A stretch of 64,000 nucleotides of DNA, from contig NZ_JAFW01000001.1 in the NCBI RefSeq assembly GCF_000526335.1, forward strand, positions 3,906,001-3,970,000. Direction: 5' to 3'. The position numbers were made by a program, and so were the translations under genes. Under the pieces are notes generated by a model, which saw only the letters and a program-made list of their open reading frames with translations, was not told where the DNA came from and made no database searches. Shown in pieces: positions 1 through 8,179 of this stretch; the stretch's first letter is position 1, and each line of letters opens with the position of its first letter. Source of the stretch: Arthrobacter sp. 31Y (lineage in GTDB: Bacteria > Actinomycetota > Actinomycetes > Actinomycetales > Micrococcaceae).

Positions 1-2
1 GG

Positions 3-410
3 TTGCGCCTGGAGGCGTACCGGAAACTGGCGTCCGCCATCACCTACGAGGCCATCGACGAAGTGCTGGCCGAACTCGTGGACCGCTACGGGGAGCCGCC
101 GCTACCTGCCCAAAACCTCATTGCCGTGGCCCGCTTCCGGGTAGGTGCGCGCGAAGCCGGCCTGTCCGACGTCGCACTCCAAGGCAACTTCATCCGCTTC
201 TCGCCGGCGCAACTGCCGGAGTCCAAAACCATGCGCCTGAACCGCATGTATCCGGGCTCGCAGGTGAAGCCTGCCTTGGACTCGGTGCTGATTCCCAAGC
301 CCAAGACGGCGAGGATCGGCGGACGGGACCTCCAGGATGCCGAGATCCTTCAATGGGCCAACAACGTCATTGAAGCAATTTTTGCTGATGTACCCGTAAA
401 GGCTGGCTAA
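3..410 (+). CDS. mfd: Transcription-repair coupling factor Mfd, C-terminal fragment
   Basis: This is the last 135 codons of Mfd; the rest lies upstream of the window. Mfd is a cytoplasmic ATP-dependent translocase that removes RNA polymerase stalled at DNA damage and recruits UvrA. What is visible matches the C-terminal TRCF domain: the stretch EVLAELVDRYGEPPLPAQNL, followed by the ARFR, IRFSPAQLP and LNRMYPGS segments typical of that domain. No start codon is claimed because the frame is open at the window edge. The downstream membrane hydrolase starts 4 bases after the stop, so the two may be co-transcribed. Confidence 0.9.
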   Translation: MRLEAYRKLASAITYEAIDEVLAELVDRYGEPPLPAQNLIAVARFRVGAREAGLSDVALQGNFIRFSPAQLPESKTMRLNRMYPGSQVKPALDSVLIPKPKTARIGGRDLQDAEILQWANNVIEAIFADVPVKAG

Positions 411-414
411 CTGC

Positions 415-1224
415 ATGATGGGAGGACATCACGCCGCGTCGGGAGCCGCGGCGTGGATAGCCATTGCCTCTACCGGCCCGTACGCCTTGGGTTGGTACCC
501 GTTGGATTCCACCGGGATCCTGATCGGCGCCATGGCGACGGCGGGAACTGCTTTGGTTGTGGACTGGGACCACCGGCACAGTACCATCGCGAATTCGCTG
601 CCGCCGCTGTCCAATGTGATTGCGGTGGGGATTGAAAAAGCCAGCGGCGGGCACCGGCAGGGGACGCACTCCCTGTTGGGGGCTTCGGCATTTGTGGTGC
701 TTGCAGCCATGGCGGCGCAATTTCAGATGGTGACGCCGGTAGGCAAGCTTTCCATCGGCGCTGGCTTGCTGTGCATGTTCATGATCAACCTGGCGGCCAA
801 GGCATTGAACCTGTTCCCAAAGTCAGGCTGGATTACCAACTGGTTGTTCGCGGTGGTGATGGCCGGCCTGGTGACGTGGTTTGCGCCGGATCAATGGGGC
901 TGGTTGCCGCTGTCCATGCTCACTGGGGTAGTGGTGCACATAGTGGGGGACATGATCACAGTTGGCGGGGTCCCACTCCTGTGGCCCATTGTCATCAAAC
1001 CACCGAAGTTCCTGCGCAAATCCGTGATCCGGGGAATTTGGCGGCCGAATGGCGCCTTCTCCATCCCCTTGCTGGGACGTGCTGGTTCCCGACGTGAGTG
1101 GTTGGTTCTGATACCCGTCAGCGGCTACGCCATGGTGGGCATGGGAGCCGCCGCGTGGACGCTGGCGCAGCAGCATTGGCCTGGTGTTCTGGCCGCTCTG
1201 GGCGGGGTAGTTCAACTGCCTTAG
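415..1224 (+). CDS. YdjM-like membrane-associated metal-dependent hydrolase (DUF457)
   Basis: A 269-residue hydrophobic protein. It has a histidine pair near the N-terminus (MMGGHHAASG) and the HRQGTHSLLG motif, the arrangement seen in the YdjM/DUF457 family of inner-membrane putative metal-dependent hydrolases; the E. coli YdjM member is LexA regulated. Several membrane segments are evident, for example around LLCMFMINLAAKA and LLFAVVMAGLV-like stretches. The substrate is unknown. It begins 4 bases after mfd with two adjacent ATG codons (415 and 418) and no clear ribosome-binding site, suggesting translation linked to mfd. It converges on the beta-helix lipoprotein with only 12 bases between the stops. 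The family call is from motif recognition; enzymatic activity is not shown. Confidence 0.72.
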   Translation: MMGGHHAASGAAAWIAIASTGPYALGWYPLDSTGILIGAMATAGTALVVDWDHRHSTIANSLPPLSNVIAVGIEKASGGHRQGTHSLLGASAFVVLAAMAAQFQMVTPVGKLSIGAGLLCMFMINLAAKALNLFPKSGWITNWLFAVVMAGLVTWFAPDQWGWLPLSMLTGVVVHIVGDMITVGGVPLLWPIVIKPPKFLRKSVIRGIWRPNGAFSIPLLGRAGSRREWLVLIPVSGYAMVGMGAAAWTLAQQHWPGVLAALGGVVQLP

Positions 1225-1236
1225 CGGGACTCCGCG

Positions 1237-2373
1237 TCAGCAGCTTGTCACGTTGTTGGCCACCACGTTCCCGGGTGCATCCTCGAGCATCATGGTGCCG
1301 GCCTGGCAGGTGACGTTGTCCGTCACCACCACGTTCTCCAGGTCGCCATGGAAATTGAGCCAGGGGCCCTGAAGGTTGAAGAATTCGTTGTTCTCGACCG
1401 TCACATCGTGAACCGCTGCGGTGCCGCCGTCGTAGTACCCGGTTTTGATGCCGTCGGGCGAATCCCAAAAACGGTTACCGTCCACGGTGATGTTGTAGAT
1501 TTCATGCGTGCCAACGGCCAATTGCAGGCCGGAACCGTGAGATCCACCGCGGACGTCATTGTTGCGATACGTCACATCATGAACGGAGGCGCCCAGGGCC
1601 TGGGCAACGAGGCCGTCGTCGCCATCAGCTCCCTGCCGCTGGTCAACCGTGTTGCCTTCCACCAAGCCGTCATGGGAATCGGTGATGTGAATGCCGTCCA
1701 ACTGGTCGTAGCGGCCGCTGCTGGTCACAATCGTCCGGCTCTCACGCACGCAGAAATTGCTGCTGGCCACCACCGCGATGGAATAAGTGTAGGGATTCCG
1801 GGTGGTGACGCCCTCTACCAAGGCGTTGGTGGAGTGACGGACATCCACCAAGTACTCGTGCAGGCGTCCCGGAAGGTTCCCGTCCAGCTGGTCACCACTT
1901 TGGTCCGCGGTGAGCTGCGAGATGGTCACGTTCTGTGCGCCGTTGGTGGTGATCAACGGGTGGCCTCCGAGGGGCCCCTCAAACTCAAGAAAATCCGGGC
2001 CTGCTTTCAGGACGGTCGCGGGCCCGGCTCCCCTGAGGGATACCTTGCTCTTGACCACCAGAGGACGCTCCAAGGTGAAGACACCTTCGGGAAGTTGAAC
2101 GATCGCTCCGCCGCTCCTGGACGCTGAATCTATGGCCTGTTGCAAGGATTTGGACGTTTCCCGGGGGTCGAGGCCGCCATCCACCGCCCACTCCCTCACG
2201 TTGGTGGCCGTGCTTCCATAGGCATCGCAGGAACCGGGGTCCGCACGCTCCAACGCATCCGGCTGATCCAGGGCGCTTGCCGAACCGCATCCTGTAAGAA
2301 GCAGCGTCGCAGCGAGGGAAAGCACCAACAAAAAGGAATGGCCCAGGCGGGAGCCTGGGCCATTCAACGTCAT
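1237..2373 (-). CDS. Secreted lipoprotein with right-handed parallel beta-helix (pectate-lyase-like fold)
   Basis: 378 residues. The N-terminus is a lipoprotein signal: a hydrophobic stretch ending in the lipobox LLTGC, with Cys29 as the lipidation site. The mature part opens like the pectate-lyase superfamily (ATNVREWAVDGGLDP, then a LQQAIDSAS stretch and IVQLPEGVF), and continues with many N-rich turn repeats such as VEGNTVDQ, YRNNDVRGG, VDGNRFWDS, VENNEFFN, which are the rungs of a right-handed beta-helix. Proteins of this build usually cleave or bind polysaccharide, but no specific catalytic triad is assigned here. It follows the 75-residue membrane protein by 9 bases and probably shares its transcript. 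Substrate unknown. Confidence 0.75.
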   Translation of the reverse strand: MTLNGPGSRLGHSFLLVLSLAATLLLTGCGSASALDQPDALERADPGSCDAYGSTATNVREWAVDGGLDPRETSKSLQQAIDSASRSGGAIVQLPEGVFTLERPLVVKSKVSLRGAGPATVLKAGPDFLEFEGPLGGHPLITTNGAQNVTISQLTADQSGDQLDGNLPGRLHEYLVDVRHSTNALVEGVTTRNPYTYSIAVVASSNFCVRESRTIVTSSGRYDQLDGIHITDSHDGLVEGNTVDQRQGADGDDGLVAQALGASVHDVTYRNNDVRGGSHGSGLQLAVGTHEIYNITVDGNRFWDSPDGIKTGYYDGGTAAVHDVTVENNEFFNLQGPWLNFHGDLENVVVTDNVTCQAGTMMLEDAPGNVVANNVTSC

Positions 2374-2382
2374 CAGCGGAGC

Positions 2383-2610
2383 TTAGTTCTCACCGGCGGA
2401 ATCAGAGCGGCCAAAAATGGTCTGCGGGATCCAGAACGCCAGTGCGAACAGTCCGAGGCAGACGGCCATCGGCCACGGGTTATCGAGCGTCAGGAAGGAC
2501 AGGGAGTAGATGGCACCCAGGAAGAGCACGATCATGACCACGAACAGGACAATGCTTGTGCCGAGGTTGTTCTCTCGTTCAATAGGGGCACTTGTGGCGT
2601 TCTTGGACAT
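2383..2610 (-). CDS. Small two-helix membrane protein, function unknown
   Basis: 75 residues: a short polar N-terminus, then two hydrophobic stretches (SIVLFVVMIVLFLGAIYSL and PMAVCLGLFALAFWIP), then a polar tail. It is preceded by a textbook AGGAGG Shine-Dalgarno site 5 bases before the ATG, so it is a real gene despite its size. It lies 9 bases upstream of the beta-helix lipoprotein in the same direction and likely forms a two-gene operon with it. No family recognised; it may anchor or assist the lipoprotein, but that is a guess from adjacency only. Confidence 0.7.
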   Translation of the reverse strand: MSKNATSAPIERENNLGTSIVLFVVMIVLFLGAIYSLSFLTLDNPWPMAVCLGLFALAFWIPQTIFGRSDSAGEN

Positions 2611-2663
2611 TCATTCCTCCTCGGCCCCGCAGGGCTCAAAAATCTCTGACGGTAGCGGAAGCC

Positions 2664-3356
2664 TCAGTAGGCAGATGAACCCTGTTCACCTTTGACAATG
2701 GCAATTCCGGAACTCGCTCCGATACGTGTTGCACCAGCAGCAATCATAGCCTGTGCATCGGCCAGGGAGCGCACTCCACCGGAGGCCTTGACACCCAGGT
2801 CCGCTCCCACGGTCTTGCGCATCAGGGCAACGTCTTCAACGGTGGCACCGCCCCCATTGAATCCGGTGGAGGTCTTGACGAAGTCCGCTCCGGCTTCCAC
2901 GGCCGCTTCGCAGGCGATGACCTTCTGCTCGTCGGTCAGCATGGACGTCTCAATAATGACCTTTAAGATGGCCTCACCCGCATGGACCGCCTCTGAAACG
3001 GCCCTGATGTCATCCACCAGTGCGCCCTTGTCGTTGGCGCGGGCAGAGGCCATATTGATCACCATGTCGATTTCATCGGCACCGTCCAGCACGGCCCCGC
3101 GGGCCTCGAAAGCCTTGACGTCGCTGGGGGTGGCGCCCAAGGGAAAGCCGATCACCGAGCACGTGAGCACACCGGAACCCTTGAGGGCCTTGGTGACGGT
3201 CTTGACCCACACCGGGTTCACGCAGACTGACTTGAACTTGTACTCAACGGCCTCCGCGCACACCTTGAGGACGTCGGCCTCGCTGGCCTCCGGCTTCAAC
3301 AGTGTGTGGTCAATGTAGGAGGCGATATTTGCAGGGGCGACGGCTTCGTTGCTCAT
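2664..3356 (-). CDS. deoC: Deoxyribose-phosphate aldolase
   Basis: Class I aldolase that splits 2-deoxyribose-5-phosphate into glyceraldehyde-3-phosphate and acetaldehyde in deoxynucleoside catabolism. The 230-residue product has the family length. Opening [10 protein letters not shown], the CVNP motif, [10 protein letters not shown] with Asp97, the Schiff-base lysine Lys161 in FVKTSTGF, and Lys190 in GVKASGGVR match the E. coli residues Asp102, Lys167 and Lys201. A longer frame exists, but the ATG at 3356 is preferred because GGAAGGA precedes it and it gives the usual N-terminus. It belongs functionally with the purine nucleoside phosphorylase and phosphosugar mutase further along the window, although they are not adjacent. 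Confidence 0.95.
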   Translation of the reverse strand: MSNEAVAPANIASYIDHTLLKPEASEADVLKVCAEAVEYKFKSVCVNPVWVKTVTKALKGSGVLTCSVIGFPLGATPSDVKAFEARGAVLDGADEIDMVINMASARANDKGALVDDIRAVSEAVHAGEAILKVIIETSMLTDEQKVIACEAAVEAGADFVKTSTGFNGGGATVEDVALMRKTVGADLGVKASGGVRSLADAQAMIAAGATRIGASSGIAIVKGEQGSSAY

Positions 3357-3439
3357 GGAATCCTTCCGTGCAGGGCGTGGCCGGCCCGGTGGCCGCAGGG
3401 TTGTCACTGCCCGTCAAAGGACCATCTTGCCACATGCGA

Positions 3440-3460
3440 CGGGGGCCTCTCCGGCCCCCG
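3440..3460 (-). terminator. Terminator hairpin after the FAD/NAD oxidoreductase
   Basis: Perfect 8-bp stem CGGGGGCC / GGCCCCCG with a 5-base loop, just beyond the 3' end of the minus-strand oxidoreductase and before deoC. There is no clear U-tract, as is common in actinobacteria. Confidence 0.5.
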
Positions 3461-3471
3461 CCAGCAGCAAC

Positions 3472-4365
3472 TCAGGCGGCCAGCAGCGCCTGCTGATCCA
3501 CTTTCCCCGCACTGAGGAGCAACCCCGAGGCGCACAACATTGCAGAGGACTCGGCGGAGAGAAGCAGGCCCAGGCGAAGCCCGTCGCAGGATGCGGCATC
3601 GCCTACCGCCCAAATTCCCGGGACGGACGTGGCGAGGTCGCGCCCCACTGAAATACCGCCGTCGGGAGCTGTTGTGAGTCCGGCGCTTTCGGCGAGGTCG
3701 TTGCGGGCAGTGCGTTCCTCGGCCAGGACCACCAGATCGCCCTTCATGCTGCTGCCATCTTCGAAGAGGATGCCGGTTGCCGGCAGTGTGGAACCTTGAG
3801 TGTCGGTGCCGGTGCCGGTTCCGGGGAAGGGCACGACGGCGGTGGGGCGGAGGGTTGTGCGGACGGGGCGGACTCCGCGGGCCCGCAACACGGCCTCAGC
3901 CTGGCCCGCCGCAGGACCGTTCCCAACCAAGATTCCCAGGGGACGTCGGCCCACCAACCGGGTGAGGTCCTTGACCGCTTCGCCGATGTTGGCGGCGTCA
4001 TCGATGGTGGAGTAGCTCAGGCTCGATTCGGCGCCTGCCACCGGCGGAAGTGCGGGGGCTGAGCCCGTGGCAATGACCAACTGGTCATAGGAGAACTCCA
4101 TGCCGTCCACGGTGGTGACAATCTTTGCGTCGGCGTCAATGAAGCTGGCCGCCTGCCCGAACCGGACCGAGACCTGGGGGAGCTCAGCGAGTTCCAAGAG
4201 GGCTTCCGGGCACTCGTCACGGTTGCTGAGAACTGTGATGGTTCCGTGGAAAGCGCGCTGCCGGGAGTCGGAGCCTCCGGCAAGCCGCCGCACCAAAGCC
4301 TGGGCCGCTGGACCTGCGCCTGCGATGACGATGTGGAGGGAAGGTGCGGACGGGATGGCGGACAT
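3472..4365 (-). CDS. Stand-alone FAD/NAD(P)-dependent oxidoreductase (NirB/rubredoxin-reductase-like module)
   Basis: 297 residues, essentially one FAD/NAD(P)-disulfide-oxidoreductase-type module with nothing added. Visible: an N-terminal dinucleotide-binding IVIAGAGPAAQ, the ATGSAPALPP motif, a second nucleotide-binding ILVGNGPAAG, and the C-terminal FAD-contacting GIWAVGDAAS. There is no redox-active CxxC, no Fe-S cysteine set and no dimerisation domain, so it resembles the N-terminal part of NirB or a ferredoxin/rubredoxin reductase rather than a disulfide reductase. ATG at 4365 has AAAGGG upstream. The redox partner is unknown; neighbours (deoC, a decayed gene) do not suggest one. An independent paralogue of the nirB and nasB modules in this window. 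Confidence 0.7.
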   Translation of the reverse strand: MSAIPSAPSLHIVIAGAGPAAQALVRRLAGGSDSRQRAFHGTITVLSNRDECPEALLELAELPQVSVRFGQAASFIDADAKIVTTVDGMEFSYDQLVIATGSAPALPPVAGAESSLSYSTIDDAANIGEAVKDLTRLVGRRPLGILVGNGPAAGQAEAVLRARGVRPVRTTLRPTAVVPFPGTGTGTDTQGSTLPATGILFEDGSSMKGDLVVLAEERTARNDLAESAGLTTAPDGGISVGRDLATSVPGIWAVGDAASCDGLRLGLLLSAESSAMLCASGLLLSAGKVDQQALLAA

Positions 4366-4498
4366 GTTTGGCCCTTTCGCTCATGTGACCTGCTGTTGAT
4401 CATCAGCGTAGGGGGCCGGTTTTTCGCGGGTGTTTCGCCGCTGTTGCCATCTATGGCCGATCCGTAGCATGGTGTTTACCGGCCGGTAATAACGTGGA

Positions 4499-4825
4499 TC
4501 ACATGTGGGTCCCGCGGATCCGGGTGTACACCATGTCGAAGTCGTGCTCCAGCGGTCCGCCGGACAGCTTCCCCGCTCCAGACGGGCATTAATTGTGTTG
4601 CCGTCCGCGCTGAGGTGGCCCACGAATCGCTGGGGCCAGTCCGGGCCGTCCCGGAACGTCATCCAGACGTTGTCCCTCAGCGTCACGTCGTATATTCGGG
4701 CGACACCGCGTGAATCGAAGTAGTGCTGCTGCAGGGCACCATCGGAGCCCTGCACCGATGATGCTGACCGAGTCGGGGTACTCCGGTCTTTGAACCGTTG
4801 AGCGCTGAATCAGGAAGCCGCCGTC
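4499..4825 (-). pseudogene. Decayed gene: 5'-truncated, two frameshifts (lipocalin/DUF1579-like actinobacterial protein)
   Basis: Three reading frames on the minus strand join into one recognisable protein end. Segment 1 (about 4825-4756) reads GGFLIQRSTVQRPEYPDS then VSIIGA. Segment 2 (about 4755-4572) reads QGSDGALQQHYFDSRGVARI and continues to HLSADGNTINARLERG. Segment 3 (about 4570-4499) reads KLSGGPLEHDFDMVYTRIRG, THM and a stop. The order matches a common actinobacterial hypothetical family that I recall as having SVSIIGAD, HYFDSRGVARVY, QRFTG and EHDFDL(T)YTR. The second frameshift falls at a short G run, so a one-base indel is likely. The N-terminal half is absent. Functional product very unlikely. 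Confidence 0.65.
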
Positions 4826-4944
4826 ATGGGATCCTCCTGAAGGTATAGGGCGCTGCCCGAAGATATAGCCACAGTTTTCGCCCTGCTGTGGCCTTTTGCC
4901 AGGGTCTCTGCTTGCTGCCGGGGCCGTGGTGGCATGATGGGCGC

Positions 4945-5541
4945 ATGAGCCACGTCACATGCGATCTGACCGTTTCCCTGGACGGATTTGTTGCCGGCCC
5001 CAACCAGCGGCTGGAGGAGCCGTTGGGCGACGGCGGAGAGTTCCTGCACAGATGGATGTTCGAGGAGCCGGAGGCGAACGCTCCTGAGATGGAAGGGATC
5101 TTGGCGGCAGGTGCCTTCATCATGGGACGCAACATGTTCGCGGGACCCGGACCAGCTGCGTGGGACAAGGAATGGCGGGGTTGGTGGGGCGAGGAACCGC
5201 CGTATCACGCACCCGTATTCGTTCTGACCCACCACCGCCGGGAGCCGCTGGAGATGGAAGGCGGCACAACCTTTAACTTCGTGACCGACGGCATAGAATC
5301 GGCGTTGGCGCAGGCCAGGGAAGCCGCTGCGGACAAAGATGTAGCGATTGCCGGGGGAGCGCAGACTGCCCGCCAGTATCTTTCAGCCGGGCTTATGGAC
5401 GAGCTGCGGCTCCACATTTCACCCATGGTTCTTGGTGGCGGTGAGCGATTGTTCGACGGCGTGGGGGACCTGACGCTCGAGCAGGCCGAGGTGCGCGGGA
5501 CTGGACTGGTCACACACGTCCGGTATCGAGTGCTGCGTTAA
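4945..5541 (+). CDS. Dihydrofolate-reductase-family protein (RibD C-terminal fold)
   Basis: 198 residues beginning MSHVTCDLTVSLDGFVAGPN, the signature opening of the DHFR-like/RibD C-terminal family in actinobacteria. Further family features: FIMGRNMF, the NADPH-binding stretch VAIAGGAQTARQYL, and the C-terminal DELRLHISPMVLGGGERLFD. Members reduce pteridine- or riboflavin-related compounds, but most of this subgroup have no assigned substrate. An upstream in-frame ATG at 4888 would add 19 unrelated residues, so 4945 is chosen. It is monocistronic; a pair of hairpins follows it. Confidence 0.82.
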   Translation: MSHVTCDLTVSLDGFVAGPNQRLEEPLGDGGEFLHRWMFEEPEANAPEMEGILAAGAFIMGRNMFAGPGPAAWDKEWRGWWGEEPPYHAPVFVLTHHRREPLEMEGGTTFNFVTDGIESALAQAREAAADKDVAIAGGAQTARQYLSAGLMDELRLHISPMVLGGGERLFDGVGDLTLEQAEVRGTGLVTHVRYRVLR

Positions 5542-5635
5542 TGGCGGGTGGGCTCGCCGGTGCTGATGATGATGTCCTGACTGAGAAGGAGAAGGTGCCC
5601 GTCGGCGGGAACTCATCAACAAAACCAAACATAAT

Positions 5636-5686
5636 AGGGGCACGAAAGGCGCCCCTCGCGCTAGCGGCCCCACGGGCGTCGCTAGC
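5636..5686. terminator. Two adjacent hairpins between convergent genes
   Basis: Hairpin 1: AGGGGC (5636-5641) with GCCCCT (5651-5656). Hairpin 2: GCTAGCG (5660-5666) with CGCTAGC (5680-5686), enclosing a further GCCC/GGGC pair, giving an 11-bp interrupted stem. They sit between the DHFR-like gene (+) and a membrane protein (-), so they probably act as a bidirectional terminator. Confidence 0.5.
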
Positions 5687-5734
5687 CTGAGTATCGGGCG
5701 TCAGCGACGCTCAGGTCGGCGTCGCGGACAGGCA

Positions 5735-6166
5735 TTACCGCTGGCGCATGATCCTGCGTGTCTCGCGGAACTCCTCGGGCACGTTGACAACGCCCTTCGG
5801 AACAGCAACCGTATTTCCCTTCTTGGTGACACTGGTGACGTTATGACCCAGCTGCTTGGCGTACTCGACGATGGGTCGTGAAACAGCCCTGTTTTGGACG
5901 ATGGCCACTAACACGATCGTCAGGAACGCCAGGGTTGTCAGCCCAGGCACCACGATGGCGATCGCCGGGCTGATGAGACCGTTCAGGAGCAGGGCCGGAC
6001 CGAGGAACCACAGCGCGACCGAGGACACCATGAACCCGAGAACCAACTTCTCGGAGCGTGCGTGTACGGCCCGGGCGTGGGCCAGCTCATCAGGGTAGCG
6101 TTCCTTGACCATGCGTGTGATGTCGGCGCTAAGCGCACCAGCCAGTTGCTGGGTCCGATCGGTCAT
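5735..6166 (-). CDS. Small membrane protein with two transmembrane helices, function unknown
   Basis: 143 residues: a polar N-terminal third (MTDRTQQLAGALSADITRMV), two hydrophobic helices (around LGFMVSSVALWFLGPALLL and AIAIVVPGLTTLAFLTIVLV), and a basic cytoplasmic-type tail ending VPEEFRETRRIMRQR. The ATG at 6166 is chosen because GGAGAG stands 6 bases upstream; an earlier start would add a basic segment lacking a ribosome-binding site. No family recognised. It is divergent from the umuD-like gene, with about 180 bases between them. Confidence 0.6.
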   Translation of the reverse strand: MTDRTQQLAGALSADITRMVKERYPDELAHARAVHARSEKLVLGFMVSSVALWFLGPALLLNGLISPAIAIVVPGLTTLAFLTIVLVAIVQNRAVSRPIVEYAKQLGHNVTSVTKKGNTVAVPKGVVNVPEEFRETRRIMRQR

Positions 6167-6316
6167 TGCTCTCCTACGCGTTCGCGCCAAGCAGTTGTTC
6201 GCTTGAGCTTCCCTCAAAATACTCGTTATTCGTCTCACTGCGAGAAACCATCGCCCCTGCGGTGCTGAGCGAGGCGGAATGGACAGGATGTCTGGGGTCC
6301 GCTGTACACTGAATTA

Positions 6317-6332
6317 TCGAACATATATTCGA
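6317..6332. promoter_or_regulatory. LexA/SOS box upstream of the umuD-like gene
   Basis: TCGAAC-ATAT-ATTCGA. It matches the actinobacterial SOS consensus TCGAAC-N4-GTTCGA at 11 of 12 half-site bases and lies 14-29 bases before the GTG start of the UmuD-like protein. The same motif in inverse orientation precedes the umuC-like gene at 12852-12867. Confidence 0.8.
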
Positions 6333-6345
6333 ATAAAGGTGTGTT

Positions 6346-6777
6346 GTGGGCGTGATAGTCGGCCCCCGCGTGATAGATGCGGGCTTTTCCCTGATGTCAG
6401 TACTGTTGGCACCTATTCCAGTGGCGGCAGGATATCCCTCGCCTGCGCAGGACTATTTTGATGGCCGGATCGACCTCAATGAGCACCTGATCAAGGATGT
6501 CACCAGCACGTTCGTGGTGAGGGTGACGGGTCAGTCCATGGAGGGTGCCGGGATCAGTGACGGGGATGAGTTGATCGTTAACCGGGCACTGGAGCCCAAG
6601 GATGGGTCCGTCGTCGTTGCTGTCCTAGATGGTGAGTTGACCATCAAAAGGCTCCGTGTCACGCCGTCGGGAGTGGTGCTGCAGGCGGACAATCCCAAGT
6701 ACCCGGACATTCGAGTGCCTGCACTGTCCGAGCTGACCATCTGGGGCGTGGCTACAACGTGCCTGCATCACATCTAG
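6346..6777 (+). CDS. umuD: UmuD-like S24 self-cleaving protein
   Basis: 143 residues, the normal UmuD length. In UmuD, RecA filaments trigger self-cleavage and UmuD' then forms DNA polymerase V with UmuC for translesion synthesis. Visible: a cleavage-type Ala28-Gly29 in VAAGYPSPAQDYF, the catalytic serine Ser64 in VTGQSMEGAGI, and the general-base lysine Lys101 in LTIKRLRV. GTG start at 6346, with AAAGGT upstream and a LexA box just before it. Its usual partner umuC is not next to it but 6.1 kb downstream behind its own SOS box. All catalytic residues are present, so it looks functional. Confidence 0.9.
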   Translation: MGVIVGPRVIDAGFSLMSVLLAPIPVAAGYPSPAQDYFDGRIDLNEHLIKDVTSTFVVRVTGQSMEGAGISDGDELIVNRALEPKDGSVVVAVLDGELTIKRLRVTPSGVVLQADNPKYPDIRVPALSELTIWGVATTCLHHI

Positions 6778-6851
6778 CTATTGGCATCGACCAGGATCGC
6801 CGTCACCCGGAACCCCTGTTGATCAAGACACCGGTCCATACTATGTTTTAA

Positions 6852-6875
6852 GTGCGCATATATGCACATATGCAC
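6852..6875. promoter_or_regulatory. Candidate ArsR operator upstream of the MFS-arsR pair
   Basis: AT-rich interrupted palindromes: GTGCGCATATATGCAC (6852-6867, two mismatched pairs) overlapping TGCACATATGCA (6863-6874). It is 12 bases before the MFS gene whose operon ends with an ArsR-family repressor. ArsR/SmtB proteins typically bind such imperfect AT-rich dyads in their own promoter; binding here is inferred. Confidence 0.5.
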
Positions 6876-6886
6876 CAGTTGGATGG

Positions 6887-8179
6887 GTGGGCGGATCTTC
6901 GATGCTGTCGGTCTTGCGGAACCAAACGTACAGAATGCTCTTCTTGGCGCAGGTTGTGGCCTTGATGGGGACCGGGCTATTGACTGTCGCGCTGGGTCTG
7001 TTGGCGTTTGACCTGGCCGGCAGTTATGCCGGTGCTGTCCTGGGAACGGCTCTGACGATCAAGATGCTGGCCTACGTCGCCTTGGCCCCGGTGATCAACG
7101 CCTTGGTGGCGCGATTGCCGAAGAAGCCGGTGCTGATCGCCGCGGACCTCTTCAGGGCGGCAATGGCATTGTGCCTGCCCTTCATCACGGAGGCGTGGCA
7201 GATCTACGTCGTGATCTTCTTACTGCAGTCCGCCTCCGCGACCTTCACTCCGGCATTCCAGTCCCTGATCCCCACGGTGCTGAAGACCGAGCGGGACTTC
7301 ACCCACGCCCTTTCCTTGTCCCGGTTGGCTTATGACATGGAAGCGTTGGTCAGCCCCGCGGTCGCTGCGTTGCTGCTGAGCGCGGTCAGCTACAACAACC
7401 TCTTTCTGGGCACCCTATTCGGGTTCTTGTTCTCAGCCAGCATGGTGGCCGCAACCGTCCTGCCCAAAATCGCCGCGGACACGGGGACTGCTGGATCTCT
7501 TTGGCACCGGACCACTCTGGGTGCCCGGATCTTCTGGACGAACCAGAGGCTGCGGTCCCTGCTGTCACTGAACCTGGTGGTGGCCGCCCCCACGGCGTTG
7601 GTGCTGGTCAATTCAGTGGTTTACGTCCGCGAAGTTCTCCACCGGCCGGAGACCGATCTGGCCCTTGCCCTGGCGTGTTTCGGAATCGGGTCCATGATGG
7701 TGGCCATCACTGCCCCGCGGGTGTTGGAGCGCTTCGGGGACCGGACGGTGATGCTCACCGGTGCGGCAATGATCCCGGCGGCCTTGGCTGGAGTGACGGC
7801 GGTGACCGCGTTGGCGGGGCCGGAGGCGGGCTGGTGGTGGCTGCTGGGGCTGTGGTTCCTGCTGGGCGCGGGCAACTCCACTATCCTTACCCCGTCCGCA
7901 CGATTGCTGCGGGATGCTTCCACCGAAGCAACCAGACCCTATGTGTTCTCCGCACAATTCTCACTCTCACACGCCTGCTACCTCCTCGCCTACCCATTGG
8001 CCGGCTGGCTGGGCGCCGTGACAGGTTTGGGTTGGGCAGCGGCGGCGCTGACAATTCTTGCCATACTAGGCAGTGCAGGAGCTTACCTGTCCTGGCCCCG
8101 GCAAGTCCTCGCTGGGACCGGGGAGACCGTCGAAAAGGAGCCAAGCGTTGAGCAGCCAACCGAGCAGCCCGTTCCCTGA
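6887..8179 (+). CDS. MFS transporter, probable drug/metal efflux, paired with ArsR
   Basis: 430-residue major facilitator with about 12 hydrophobic helices, beginning MLSVLRNQTYRMLFLAQVVA after a short leader. It contains the MFS loop-type motifs ARLPKKPVLIAADLFRA and LERFGDRTVMLTG. Subfamily similar to MFS_3-type exporters often encoded with ArsR regulators. Start may be GTG 6887 or ATG 6902; the latter gives the more usual N-terminus and has GGGCGG about 7 bases upstream. The last 32 bases overlap the arsR frame, so the pair is translationally coupled and the regulator probably controls the exporter. Substrate not deducible; ArsR pairing allows metals, arsenicals or other toxic compounds. 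Confidence 0.82.
   Translation: MGGSSMLSVLRNQTYRMLFLAQVVALMGTGLLTVALGLLAFDLAGSYAGAVLGTALTIKMLAYVALAPVINALVARLPKKPVLIAADLFRAAMALCLPFITEAWQIYVVIFLLQSASATFTPAFQSLIPTVLKTERDFTHALSLSRLAYDMEALVSPAVAALLLSAVSYNNLFLGTLFGFLFSASMVAATVLPKIAADTGTAGSLWHRTTLGARIFWTNQRLRSLLSLNLVVAAPTALVLVNSVVYVREVLHRPETDLALALACFGIGSMMVAITAPRVLERFGDRTVMLTGAAMIPAALAGVTAVTALAGPEAGWWWLLGLWFLLGAGNSTILTPSARLLRDASTEATRPYVFSAQFSLSHACYLLAYPLAGWLGAVTGLGWAAAALTILAILGSAGAYLSWPRQVLAGTGETVEKEPSVEQPTEQPVP

Noticed and set aside
1348..2127. A 259-residue plus-strand frame opposite the beta-helix lipoprotein
   Set aside because: The minus-strand gene has a lipobox, beta-helix repeats and a sensible start; the plus frame has none.
5660..5686. 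Attachment site interpretation of the GCTAGCG/CGCTAGC dyad
   Set aside because: No integrase, tRNA or second copy is present; position between convergent genes fits a terminator.
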